From the NCBI GenBank assembly GCA_028023455.1, contig JAQFVV010000156.1, forward strand, positions 2,559,236 through 2,623,235: a stretch of 64,000 bases of DNA, written 5' to 3'. Numbering within the stretch: the stretch's first letter is position 1; each line of letters opens with the position of its first letter. Both the position numbers and the translations under genes were made by a program. Positions 1-11,460 of this stretch are shown here, in pieces. Below the pieces are notes generated by a model. The model was not told the origin of the DNA. It did not search any database and saw nothing but the letters and a program-made list of their open reading frames with translations. Source of the stretch: Epiperipatus broadwayi (taxonomy: Eukaryota > Onychophora > Udeonychophora > Euonychophora > Peripatidae).

Positions 1-640
1 AATTTTTAAAGAACTTTATAGTAATGAAGTACAACAAAACAATGCTAATCGTATAATTGCAACATCTTTTGAAATTTCAAATATTTTAAATGAAGAGGTT
101 AGACATGCAATTAAATCTATGAAGAATGGAAAAATTTCATAAAATGACAAAAGTATAGATTTTAAAAGAATCAGATAAAGAAATAAAGAAATTGTTAGCA
201 AAGCTATATATCAAATGTCTAAATAATAAGAATATATCAAATGATTAGAAGACTACTAATCATACTAACTAACATTTAAGAAAAATGAAGAGTATATTAG
301 AAATTACAAACTTATTAGTCTTCTCTCAGTTTTGTATTAGATTTTTACAATGATCATTTTAACTCATCTACAGATGACTTTGGACTCAAAAACTAAAATA
401 AAAAAAACAAGCCCATTTAAAAATGGTTATAATATAATAGATCATATCTGACAATTACAAAAGTTATAAAACACATTAAGAAAAGAATAAGTTGTTACTA
501 TGCCTCAGATTTGTAGATTAAAAAAAAAGTATTTCATTCTATAAGCATTACGATGGCTATTAGACCCAAAATACTCCTGAATATTTATCAAATGCAATAT
601 TACTGATAATGAAAATAAATTCAAATATCTTACTATCTTT
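1..640 (+). pseudogene. Decayed RTE-type LINE reverse transcriptase fragment
   Basis: No open frame survives, but conceptual pieces match the reverse transcriptase of the LINE at 24.4 kb. Bases 92-133 read EEVRHAIKSMKNGK, the usual start of the RT fingers region. Bases 422-448 read NGYNIIDHI, equivalent to SGFSTIDHI in the 24.4-kb copy. Further on, LLDPKYS followed by an IxxCNIT-like piece matches the region around GIDPGYCHILKNIYKNAT. Several stops and frameshifts separate the pieces. The fragment starts at or before the window edge and fades out by about 640. It is a dead, old copy. Assignment to the RTE-like group rests on similarity to the better copy in this window. Confidence 0.6.
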
Positions 641-762
641 TTTCAGTGGAAAGATGAATTTAGATATAGAGGAGCAACAGTCTTCAATTTGCAGCTTGTG
701 TTGTTAACAATGTTAAAAGATATATTTCATCATAGTAAAATAACATAACTAAATTAGAAGTA

Positions 763-1892
763 TATCTTTACTCCCCTTAGTGATGGCAATGGGTCCTCTA
801 AAACTCATCGTTAAGCAAGAATATCGTATACAGAATACGTATTTATAATGGGGGTCTATGGGAAAAAAATTGGTGATTTCCTAAAGCTAAAAAATTACAC
901 TAACTTGGGAATAAAGTACATATTAAAAAAAATATTTATCGAATGCAGTGTATAAAAATATGTAAAACCAAAACCCTTAATGTAATATGCTTGTGTAAAC
1001 TGTGCTGTATTCTGCAGATATTGTACTGTACACATTGCACTGTATATGAATGTATATATAATAATATAATAGTGCTCCCCTGTTCGTGTAGAAAGATTAT
1101 TCATTAACACTTAGTTTAAATGCAATCTGTTTTTCTTTTTAAACTTTTTTCTAATTCAACATTTGCATTTGAAAATGTTTTCCTTTTGATTTGAAACCAC
1201 TTGGGTGTAAACAACATTTTTAATGAAGTTACAAAATCAATAACTATTTTTACATAATTAACCAGGTGTTCTAAAAATAATATACAGTAATTAATGAACA
1301 CACACACACACAGTTTAATATTCACATTTAGTGTTTTCCTGAAAGTTTGTGATAATGGTATTTTAGTTGTACTGTATTTATATATTGAACTATTTCATCA
1401 TCTAATATAAGTGTTGAATGTCTTTAGAAAAATTAAACTTTAGTTAAATAATCCAAGTACTGTATATTATATTTAAATAAAGTTTAATTTTTCTAAAGAC
1501 ATTCAACACTTACATATATATAGTATTATAGATTCATTAATTATTTATATTTTAAGTTTATACGTTCTAAAATCAAAATACTGAGTGCAGCAATAACATT
1601 GTGTTTTATGAATAAAATATTGTATATGCTATACAATTTCAGCAAAGTCATTACCAGTATATGTATTACAGTAATGTACTTTTGCTTTTGGGTAAAATGA
1701 CTTTCAAATACCTATTCTCTGACGTCATCAGTGACGCAAAATTCAAGATGGCTGGCAAAAAATTTTTCAAACTTTTTTCCCCGATCGTTATAGTGAATAA
1801 TCAATTATAAATCGAAGTGGTAGGTACAAATTGATGATGATCGCTATTGCAAAATATCGCTAAGTAGCCGATCGTTAAATGAGGTGTAGGTA
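763..1892. mobile_element. Tigger/pogo-like non-autonomous DNA transposon, copy 1
   Basis: The left end (tatctttactccccttagtg) and the inverted right end (reading tacctacacctcatttaacg on the other strand) are diverged terminal inverted repeats of the same type as the better ends at 28386 and 31442. TA dinucleotides flank it at 761-762 and 1893-1894, the target duplication of Tigger/pogo elements. The internal sequence aligns with the 28.4-kb copy: the shared block near 1126-1320 and the block with gacgtcatcagtga near 1720. No transposase frame is present. An embedded segment related to the Penelope-like element lies at 1327-1452. Confidence 0.75.
1327..1512 (-). repeat. Penelope-related segment inside Tigger-like copy 1, with inverted repeat
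   Basis: About 115 bp (1327-1452) match, on this orientation, the reverse complement of the Penelope-like element's 5' end (48600-48730; also 55380-55495). Shared pieces include tttgtgat.atggt near 1348 and gttgaatgtctttaga at 1412-1427. Bases 1408-1449 are then repeated inverted at 1471-1512, forming a hairpin of about 42-bp arms. Tigger-like copy 2 carries the first about 85 bp of the same segment at the corresponding place (about 30632-30720). The homology therefore predates the separation of the two Tigger copies. Confidence 0.65.
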
Positions 1893-3334
1893 TATAAAGA
1901 ATTGTTATTTCACTTTATTAAATTACAACGAATCTTGAACTCTCTATCAACATAATATAAAATTCATTAGGAAAATTTCCTATAAATATGCTTATCAAAA
2001 TTCTAAAAATACAATAGCAAGATTATAACACCAATCAATACATTCTTCAATTTTCTAAATATGCTATCACTGAGTTCACTATTGTAAAGTCACATCTTAA
2101 TTGGCTAGATCATATGAAATGAATAAACATCATAAGACTTTCTAAAGAAATATTTTATCGTGAACATTTTCCTAGGATGGACAATCCTATTAATATTATA
2201 AAGATCATTTTAAAGACATCCTCAACAGTGCAGTAGATTGTTTTCATTAGGAAGATATGACTGATAATAAAAAAAAAGAGAGATTTAGGATTAGAGTAGA
2301 TGTTACAGTCTTTAAAAAAAAAAGTTTGCTACAAAAGAAGGTAAAAGAAAGCATCAATCAAGTAAATATAACAATGAACCAGTATATTGAAAATGTGAAC
2401 AGATATGTGGAGTTTATAGATTGATATGTGTTGTAATAATAAAATTCCATCTCTAATGTATTATTATTATTGTCGATTATTTTTTCTCTTGGAATTAGAA
2501 TGGCCTTAACTTACTTTAAAGTGTCAGCAGCTGCTGGTGTATATATTATAATTTTGCAGATTGCTAGAGAATAATTAATAGTAATGACATGATTGATTTC
2601 TAAATAGAATATAGTAAATGCAACAATAAATAAAATATTTAACAATTTATTTCAGTGAATTTCATTTAAAAAAGAATATAGAATTGATTTAAATATTTAA
2701 TACTGAACCATATACAATATAATTATTTTCAAACTAATTTCATAATTATGGTGTTTCTAAAACTGCTATCTTTTTTATTAAATTGAGTTCAGTTTTTTTT
2801 TTTTTTTAACAAAACTATTTTCATTAAGATAAGTTTTTTTTTAAAAAAGGACTAAAATATTATAAAACATTTGAACATTTATTTCAGTAGGTAATCAATA
2901 ATACTTGAGAGAATGATTTGGATATAGAAGACTAGTAGTTATTTTAATTTTTTGTTTTATCAAGCTTGTTTTAGTAACTCCATTTACCATTTTACTTTAA
3001 AAGTTGGGCATATACAGTATATATTGTATATTTTTATGAACAATATTGGCAATTAAAAGAGAAAAATAATATTTAGTCTGATTACCATTAGTATTTAATA
3101 AGCTTGTTCTACATTTTCCAAAGAGAATTTATCATTATATTGTTATAATTCCTTATTTCTGATCCTAAGTGCATAATAAATAAGTGCTTTAATTAAACAA
3201 TAAATTTTAATGCATATTATAATAGTAAAAAATAAGAAACAGAGGCAGTCTAATAATTAAAATATAGGAAATATATGCAAAAATTAATAATACTAATAAA
3301 AGAAATAATAATTTGTTATATACACAAATATATA
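1893..3334. other. AT-rich spacer, no gene seen
   Basis: No supported reading frame. There are T-runs near 2797-2809 and A-runs near 2268 and 2316. Two short stretches resemble decayed coding sequence, but I could not assign them. An AT microsatellite occurs near 3326-3341. Confidence 0.5.
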
Positions 3335-3705
3335 TATATAAATACATGAAAGCAGCCAATACTTAAACAATATCAATATCATTAACAATCAACAAGCTCA
3401 ATTTGTTGTCAAGGCAACCCTCCTTTAATCAATAAAGGTAGAAATCCACCTTAGCTAAAACAAAAATTATAATTGACTATTTGTTAGTCTGTTTTCAGAA
3501 CAGGTTATAATTACCTTTTTAATGAAGTTTTCACTCTCTGCAATCAAGTTGCAATCTTTGGTGTCTATATAAGCATATTAGACCATAGGAAAAATGGATT
3601 TCCACCTTTGTTGATTAAAGGAAATTGTCTTGACAACAGATTGAGATTGTTAATGATATTAATATTATTTAAATGTTGCCTGCTTTCATATATTTACATT
3701 GAATA
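3335..3705. repeat. Fold-back (long inverted repeat) element
   Basis: The left arm, about 3345-3452, reads through ttgttgtcaaggcaac and the block ending aggtagaaatccacc. The right arm, about 3589-3693, carries the reverse complement, including tttccacctttgttgatt and ttgtcttgacaacag. Arms are about 105 bp and imperfect, with a spacer of about 135 bp. There is no coding capacity. This is a fold-back MITE; the family is not identified. Confidence 0.7.
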
Positions 3706-3790
3706 ATTATCTAGCGTATTGGAATGAACACTAGAGATTTGGTAGTATCTCAATTTATTTCAATTTTCAACTATCGGCGCTTCACAAATT

Positions 3791-6000
3791 AAAATATTGG
3801 TTGTATTCTCATCCTTGATGTTCACCTTAAGATGGCGTTAATGCTAATCAAAAACATATACATATAACGATTCCGGGCCGGACCTAAATGATCGATTTGA
3901 TCTAAAAAGATCTGATTTCTTAGATTTGTAATATAATATTCTACTAACTAATATTATTATATGATGTTAGTTTTTTTCATTTTTGTAAATGTTTATTAAT
4001 CTTATCTTGTTTTTGAGTTTGTGTGTCTTTAAAGTTACAGTGTTTTTCTACTTTTTTTTGACTTTACGTGTGTCTTTTTAAAGTTAGAGGTCTTTTTTTT
4101 TTTTTCAAGAGTAAATCAATAATTTTATTCAAAAGCAAGACGTAATAAGTAAATGTTTATTAATCTTATCTTGTTTTTGAGTTTGTGTGTGTGTCTTTAA
4201 AGTTACGGGGTTTTTTCGAATTTTTTTTTTTTTTGGACTTTAGGTGTGTCTTTTTAAAGTTACAGTATTTTTTTTGCAAGAGTAAATCAATAATTTGATT
4301 CAAAAGCAAGACATAATAAGTCAATGTTTATTAATCTTAGATTGTTTTTGAGTTTGTGTGTGTGTCTTTAAAGTTACGGGGTTTTTTCGAACTTTTTTTT
4401 TTTGGACTTTAGGTGTGTCTTTTTAAAGTTACGGTATTTTTTTTGCAAGAGTAAATCAATAATTTGATTCAAAAGCAAGACATAATAAGTCAATGTTTAT
4501 TAGTCTTAGATTGTTTTTGAGTTTGTGTGTGTGTCTTTAAAGTTACGGGGTTTTTTCGAACTTTTTTTTTTGGACTTTAGGTGTGTCTTTTTAAAGTTAC
4601 GGTATTTTTTTTTGCAAGAGTAAATCAATAATTTGATTCAAAAGCAAGACTTAATAAGTCAATGTTTATTAATCTTGGATTGTTTTTGAGTTTGTGTGTG
4701 TCTTTAAAGTTACGGGGCTTTTTCTCATTTTTTTTTTGACTTTACGTGTCTTTTTAAAGTTACGGTATTTTTGGTCAAGAGCAAATCAATCATTTTATTA
4801 AAAAAGCAAGACAATTCTAAATCTATTAAAAGTAACGTAATTTATATACTACAATTTAGAATTGATACCTGACTACTATTAGTAAGGACCGTCATTAAAA
4901 GACTCGATTGAAAAATGATACCTGACTAATTTCCGTTCTATTTTTTTTGGGGCGGGGGGGGGGGGACAGTAATGAATCAGAAAGTGGGTTGTTTTTGTTA
5001 AGTCTGTCTATATAAAAAGGGTACCATTATTGAAATACTAAATTTAAACATGATAGCCGACTAATTTGCGTTTCTTTTGACAGAAATTAATTAGAAAGTG
5101 GGTTTCTTTTTTTTTTTGGTAAATCTTGTGTATATATAAAAACAAACAAACTGTAATTCAAAGACTCCACTGAAAAAAATCAAACCCCATTGAATTTGCT
5201 TTTTTTTTTTTTTTTTTAAAGACAGTAATTAATCAGGAACTGGGTTGTTTTTGTTAGTGTGTAGATATAAAAACTAATCTTATTTTGAAATAATAAATGC
5301 AACAAAACAAAAAAAAAAAAATACCCGACTAATTTTATTTTTTGGACAAGTAATTCCTAATAATTAGACAGTGGGTTGTTTTTGTTTGTGCGTATATATA
5401 TATATAGCAAAAGTAACTGGTCACGGAATTCTCACGAAAACGGTACTTTTCACGTGATCCTTTAATTTTTTTCCCTTTTGCACCCTTAAAAGAAATTTTT
5501 GAGGGTTACCCCTTCGTAATGGAATCTTCAGGACATTATTACTAAACTTACAACAGTAAAGTAAGTTACAACACATTAAAAAAAATAGTCGTCTTATCAA
5601 ATTTAAAAAACTACGACTGCTTCAAATACATACACTCTCACCCAAAACTACAGAGAAAATAGATATTCTACTATTACGAGAAAATGATGAACAAAATCGA
5701 CTACTACGGCAGCCAATCAAGGCATTTCTTTCTCTTTGCTTTTAGCATAGAAAAAAAGCCATATCCGGCAGCCGTCGGGAACTCTTTCTGTGTTTTATCA
5801 TAGAAAGAAGTCTCTTTGTGTTGGCTTCTGTCACTGCCTCCTCCGTCCAACATAACGTGAGGACTTTTCTGCGTTTATAACATAGAAAAATTTCTCTTTG
5901 GTTGGGTGAAGGCCAGTGAAACGGTATATTTCTAGGAATTTACCTAGACGTAGCGACATCTTAAGGCGAACACCAAGGATGAGAAAGCAACCAAAATACT
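3791..6000. mobile_element. TIR element A with internal tandem array
   Basis: The ends are inverted repeats of about 45-50 bp. The left end has ctcatccttgatgttcacc then ttaagatggcgtta (3808-3840). The right end, read on the other strand from 5985 inward, has ctcatccttggtgttcgcc then ttaagatgtcgcta. Just inside, the left flank carries ataacgattccgggccgg and the right flank gaaatataccgtttcact. Both are shared with elements B, C and D in this window. The interior holds a tandem array, homopolymer T tracts and a G-run at 4950-4966. No transposase is visible, so it is non-autonomous. The superfamily is undetermined. Confidence 0.75.
3988..4800. repeat. Tandem array, about 169-bp unit, five copies
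   Basis: Copies begin with aatgtttattaatctta (or close variants) at 3988, 4152, 4323, 4492 and 4661, giving periods of 164, 171, 169 and 169 bp. Each unit contains gagtttgtgtgtgtcttta, aaagttacgg, a T-run, then gagtaaatcaataattt and an AAGCAAGAC-like end. The last copy is more diverged. The array lies wholly inside element A. Confidence 0.9.
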
Positions 6001-6722
6001 ATATACAATAAACAATATACTTAAAAAGTCTTTAATAACATTATTTAATATACTAAATTTGCACACAAAAAAAAAATTGAGAAAAAGTTATCAGTAGCAA
6101 TAGACATTCTAGCAAAATAAAGTGTATAAGCTTCCCTTTTTTTTTTTTTGCAACAATGGGCATCTTATGACTATTTATGAATCTCCACCATTGTTCTTAA
6201 TGGAAAATAAAATTCCATTCACAGAAATTCTTTATTTCTTAATGTTAAAGGTTATTTTTAAAATGTTTTTAATGCTAATGAATGCTGTTTTTTTATATAT
6301 TTCATAATTTTAAATGTTCTGCATAAAAACTTTGTTTTTGCTCTATTTGGCAGCCCAATTTTTTCACTTTCAGTATTCAAACATCTTAAGAACTTCTAAG
6401 CAATAAATTGTTCAATTATTATTTATTAATATTTGTATAATTAATTATTACCAATAAGTATGGATAAAATTTGCCTTCCTAATGTAATAATGACATTTGA
6501 TTTCATTAATTCTTAAGATATTTTAGGTATTCAAGACTAAGTGATAATAAAATAATAGTGGCATATAGTGTCATAAATTTACAGATTTTTCATTGCAGTG
6601 AAGCTAATATAAAGCTAAAGTATGACTTGTGCATATCAAGATATGCTACATCTATCATTGGTAGTGAAAATTAATATGACAAGTTTAAATAATTCTGAGA
6701 CCTTTATCTTCCCAATTAAAAA
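6001..6722. other. AT-rich spacer, no gene seen
   Basis: No supported coding sequence. The short open stretch at 6122-6307 is low-complexity Phe/Leu/Met-rich translation of AT-rich DNA. Confidence 0.5.
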
Positions 6723-6764
6723 TACAGACAGTCCCTAGTTACAAACTTAATTGGTTCCTGAAGG

Positions 6765-8303
6765 GTTGTTTTACAATAGCATGTTGAAACCGCTGGAGGG
6801 CGGGCTCGGTTTGTAAACAAAGATAAATATAATGTTGCCGGGGCCGAGTTTCTTTTCTTTTTTTTTTTGGTTGGCTTTGGTTTTTTGATTTTTTTTTTGT
6901 TTATCACATTTATAAAAGTAATATCAAATCAAATTTGTTGTTTAAACACGACCAAAACAAAAAAAAACAAAAATAAACAAATGTATAAACAAAAAAAATT
7001 ACAAATAAATGAATTTACAAAAAAAAAGTACTTCATTTTTTTGGCTTTTGATTCTTTTTTTTATTATTTATATTTTCAAAGGGGACGGGGTTTTTTTTTT
7101 TTACTGTCTACGTATTTTTTGTTGTTTTTTTTGGTTGTTGTTGTTTATCACATTTAAAATAAAAGTACGGCGGCTATCAAATCTATTTTGGCTACCCCAA
7201 ACAACAAAAAAACCAAAAAAAAAAACAACAGATCGATTAAAACCAATGATTTTTAAAAAGTAGTTAACTGATTTTTTGTTTGTTTTGATTTAATTCTCAT
7301 TAAACCCTTTTCTATTTTCGGTTCGGTATTGTACGACAAACAAAAAATCAGCCGATTCAACTACTTCTTCTTCTTTCTTTTTTTCGGTTTGTTTTGTTTT
7401 TATTTTGATAAATAAATCTATTGTCCGTTTAACGGTAACATTTACAAGCCAAAGTCCAACTTTGGGAGAGGGGGGGAAGGGAAGGGTGTTTGCAATTGCT
7501 AACAGAACAGAACACCAACAACTCGAAGATTGACCAAGTTTTGACGGTAATTCCCCCTCAAAAAACATCAATCTATACGGCAATTAAAAGAAACTTTTTG
7601 GGCTCTTTAGGCAAAAAAAACTAAAAAAAAAAAAACACAGCAGGCATGCAGCTTCAAGGTGTTTTGTTTGATAAGCCACCGCTGGTTCCAGCAGTCAGAG
7701 AAGAATCCTTGTTCTTTCTTTGGCATTCGGCAAAACAAGTTGTCCTATTTTTTGCAGCTATTCGATTAATCAGCTCGCAGTTGTTGTCGCACGAAACGTG
7801 ACTTAGAGCGTGATTTGATGGGAAGCGCGCTTTGAACTACACTTGGCCCATTTTTTCAGCAGGAAATGGGGGCTAGGAAAGCATGAGATTCTGCTGATAA
7901 TTGTTAGTAGATCATCCTAAAAGATGGGAGATAGAGGGGGAGGTGGTCTTAATGAATATTAAAATAGTTTCGACAATCGTAATTCCAGCCATCCTCAGAC
8001 AATACTGTAAACAAAAGTGAAATATGATCGCTAGTCCGAAATGCTTAGCCCAAATCTGAGCTGTAAGCTGACATGATAGCTTCTGCGGCAAGATTGGCTA
8101 AATGTTCATGTTTCTGTGCATTGGCATAGAAATAAACACAGTCAGCCGGTGCCCTCCCCCGTATCAATGGACTATTTCTAGGCTTATGCGTTAGAAATAG
8201 AACGTTCGATAGCGGGGGAGACAGCCACCTAAACGGCATATTTCTGTGCGCTAGCATAGAAATAACGCCCTCCGGTGGTTTCAACACGCTATTGTAAAAC
8301 AAC
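6765..8303. mobile_element. TIR element B nested in the Tigger
   Basis: The left end, gttgttttacaatagcatgt at 6765, is matched on the other strand from 8303 by gttgttttacaatagcgtgt. Both continue into ttgaaaccrcyggagggcg, so the TIR is about 40 bp. Inside, the left flank has aatataatgttgccggggcc, and the right flank (other strand) has cacagaaatatgccgttta, matching elements A, C and D. Near 7790 the stretch cgaaacgtgacttagagcg is matched near 38896 in element C. The middle is T- and A-run rich. Small open stretches inside (for example 7290-7583 and 8045-8302, minus) show no recognisable domain and are not called as genes. Confidence 0.75.
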
Positions 8304-8379
8304 GGAATTCTGTAAGATTCTGCATTTTTTTCTATTGCCTTTCATACACAAGATATACGCTCTCCATTGGGATCACATT

Positions 8380-9835
8380 TTTCCATGATGGTCAAAAATT
8401 TGTCAACATGCACGAAGGCTTCATTCATAATCTTGATTGTCACTCTTAACAATAAGTTCATTATCAGGTTGTTCTTCATTTTGTATTTCATTCATCTCTT
8501 GTAGTTTAATCAAGTCTTCATTTGACAGAAGTTCTGAAATTGCATTAACTCATCAATATCTTCATCTGTGACATCTAAATTTAATTCATTCATTATATTG
8601 ACTATTTCAGTTGTGATATCTTCAGGAGTTTCTTCAATGTCCATAGAAGCATTCATCATTTGTGGATATATTTTTTCCAACAACCTTTCATTGTTGACTC
8701 TCTTATTTCAGCCCACACATCCCCAATAATATTTATTGTATTCCATATATTATAAATTTGCCCAAAATCTCTTAGTGTAGGTCCACCTTCCTTGTCAATT
8801 GCCTTGATGCTTGAGTCACTAATCTTCTCATATAATACTGCTTAAAAGTAGCTACCAAAGTTTGGTCCATAGGTTATATTTCATTTGTAGTATCAGGAGG
8901 GATAAATACAACATTAACTTCTAGACATACACTTTGCAGGGATTTTGGATGTCCATGAGAATTGTCTAAGAGAAATAGTGTTTTAAATGGTAAATCATTC
9001 CCACTACAATATTGCCTAACAGAAGGCACAAAATGATGTGAGAATCAATTGTGAAAAAGCTGTGCAGTAGCCAAGACTTTTGGATTTGATTTCCAAATGA
9101 CTGGAAGCATTCTTTTATCTTTTCCTTTTAATGCTCTACGATTATCTGTCTGATAAATTAGCATTGGCTAAAATTTAAAATCACCAGCTAAATTACCTCC
9201 AAGAAGCAATGTTAATCTGTTTTTATATGTGCAGGCATCTTTTTCTAAAATAATCCTGTCTCACCTACATTAAAGACTAAGCTCCATCTTTAATGATATT
9301 AGAAAAAGTGGAAATAAATTCACGGATAGCTTTCTTTTCTGCACTGGCATCTTCCCCAGTACATTTAATATTATGTAAAGAATATCTCATTTTAAATTTG
9401 TGAAACCAACCACTGCTTAATATAAATTCAATAGCAGAGTCTTATTTTAATTCTTTCTTCCAATCTTTATGCAAACTAAGAGCCTTAGCTTGAATAATTG
9501 ATAAACTCACTGGGATGCCTTTTTGATGTTGATCTTCAATCCATAAATCTAAAGATTTCTCCATTTCATCCATTACTCTGCCATGTCTTTTTGAAACAAT
9601 CTTTGAAAAAATATTTCCCTAATTTTTAACATATTCCTTAATTTTGTTCTTGTTTTTCACAATTGTATATATTGTTGATCGGTTTAAATTACCCGAACGT
9701 GCAATTGAAGCAAAAGATTCACCATTTTCAGAACGTCTAATTATATCCATTTTTGTCTCGATTGTTTGGGATTTATGAGACCTTGATTTCTTTTTAATTG
9801 TATCAACACTGCTGTTTTTTCATTACTCACTCATG
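8380..9835 (-). pseudogene. Tigger/CENP-B-like transposase pseudogene
   Basis: Read on the minus strand from about 9835, the pieces follow the Tigger transposase order. First comes a helix-turn-helix region with TKMDIIRRSENGESFASIA and NRSTIYTIVKNK. A CENP-B-type domain follows, with RVMDEMEKSLDLWIEDQHQ and SGWFHKFKMRYSLHNIK. The DDE region has VFNVGETGLF at about 9248-9277, LLDNSHGHPKS near 8940-8970, and VVFIPPDTTNEI with PMDQTLVATF near 8860-8910. Active Tigger proteins have Asp in the first motif (as in NADETGLF); here it reads GET, so the first catalytic Asp is lost. Stops and frameshifts throughout confirm inactivity. It lies between nested element B and the right TIR of its own transposon. 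Confidence 0.8.
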
Positions 9836-10214
9836 TTTTTAATTAATAAGAATGAAAAAAATTCACCAAAACAGAAATACATAGTGTATATGTAACATAA
9901 TTGTGCACAAACTACTTTAAAAAAAAAGCATTAATCAAGATAGTCTGTGACGATGATAAAAATAAAAGTAATCAATGTCAGAGAGATGGGAAGATTTACT
10001 GTATTTTATATAGGTTTTTATTGTTCTCTAAAATATACTTTTAATTATTTTCTAAATTCCAAAGTTTATCTTTCTTTAGAAAAAATTCAATTATGAATGT
10101 ATGCAAATAGTTTTTTTTATCATGTGCATAGATAAAGGATCTAAAGTCCCAAAGCGATTATGTAATAGTGAAATGTTTGTAACTCGAATGTTCGTAACTA
10201 GGGGACTTTCTGTA

Positions 10215-11050
10215 GCTATTAGCTTGCCAATACTGAATGGGTATGTGCAGTTAGACCTAAAAAAAAAATTCTAAAATTTTTTCTTAGATATCTAAAAAAA
10301 AAAAAAAAACTATGTTAATAATAAACTGTATTTTGCATAATAATATGGCAATTGATTAATTTAGTATCTCTTTTAACCCAAATAAAATTACAAGATGGCA
10401 TTTCAAATTTCCACAACTGCTAGACTATTATTTTGGCAAGAATTAAGATTATTCAAATAACAATTTTTTATTTAATTTTCAATATTATTATTATAATACA
10501 CTTTTTAAACTAAATAAAAATAATAAACGCAATACAGTACAAACAAACACTGTCACTAACTTTTAAAATACATTTCTGTATTATGTAAGTAAATGTTATT
10601 TAAGACCTATTTAAACATTTCATCACAAAAAAGGCAAAAGAGAAAAAAAAATTGTAATTACTAAATATATTATTATTGAAAAGTTGATATAAGTATTACT
10701 AAATGTACAAATTTTTCATATAAGAGAATTTATTGTAAATGTATATTCAGTATAAATTAATAGTTTTTATTTAATATTTACATTGGAATATTTGTTTAAA
10801 TGTCCAGCAGCCTATAGTATTTCAAATGAATACTGATTCCAAGAGCAATTCTCTTCAACCTACTCCAGAACAATCTACTATAAACAAATGCTAAAAAAAA
10901 AGAGTAAGTCATGTGATGTTTTTTTACTAAATGTACACTGAGAAAATAAAGTGTTGTGAAATAAATGCTAGCTGGTTTCTTTTAATCTAAAAATAAAATC
11001 ATTAATATAAGAAAGCTAAAAAAATCCAAGATATCTGCCACATTAATGAT
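10215..11050. other. AT-rich spacer, no gene seen
   Basis: Contains an A-run near 10293-10309 and AT-rich sequence without supported frames. Confidence 0.5.
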
Positions 11051-11054
11051 GCTC

Positions 11055-11460
11055 AATCTATCAATATATATAAAATCCAGGTGTATGTAAGTTTGTCCAT
11101 AAAGTTGTCATGTGTCAAATTCACAACCAATTAAAAATCAATATTATGTTTGTCCATGATGCTGTCAAATACACAATTGAAAAATTAAAAAAAAAAACTT
11201 TAAATTTTTTTTTATAAATAAATAATTATACTTAATTGTAATTTATATTATGAGCATTTTATGCAAAGGAAATAATTCCACCATTAATAACTGTAATTTT
11301 TTTATGAACCATTTTATGCAAAAGAATTAATTCTTTCCTTATATTTAAGAGGCTTAATTTGATTACAAGCATTTTATTCAAAATAAGTAATTCCACAAAG
11401 CAAAAAAAAATTGTTAACGATTTCACAGGCAGTAGTGTGATTGCCACATGCCGCCTCTAG
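11055..11460. mobile_element. Helitron-like or related non-autonomous repeat
   Basis: Starts around tctatcaatatatataaaat and ends near gccgcctctag (about 11459), with terminal features that recall non-autonomous Helitrons. The interior has catgtgtcaaattcacaacc and the motif cattttatgcaaaggaa..taattcc repeated about every 80-100 bp. The same repeat family occurs at 36365-36740, inside an insertion that is absent from the paralogous copy at 27.16 kb. That shows the repeat is mobile. Helitron assignment is tentative because no replicase-helicase is present. Confidence 0.45.

Larger units (their letters stand above)
6725..10212 (-). mobile_element. Tigger-type DNA transposon (interrupted, inactive)
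   Basis: Terminal inverted repeats are cagacagtccctagttac at 6725 and, on the other strand from 10212, cagaaagtcccctagttacg. Both ends are flanked by TA (6723-6724 and 10213-10214), the pogo/Tigger target duplication. The total is 3488 bp, but 1539 bp of that is nested element B (6765-8303), leaving about 1.95 kb. The minus-strand interior encodes a decayed CENP-B/Tigger transposase. Termini and protein agree on the family. Confidence 0.85.

Noticed and set aside
6867-7263. Two overlapping plus-strand open stretches rich in Phe, Leu and Lys
   Set aside because: They are translations of T- and A-runs inside nested element B.
7290-8302. Minus-strand open stretches inside element B
   Set aside because: No recognisable domain, no conservation in elements A, C or D at the protein level as far as I can see.
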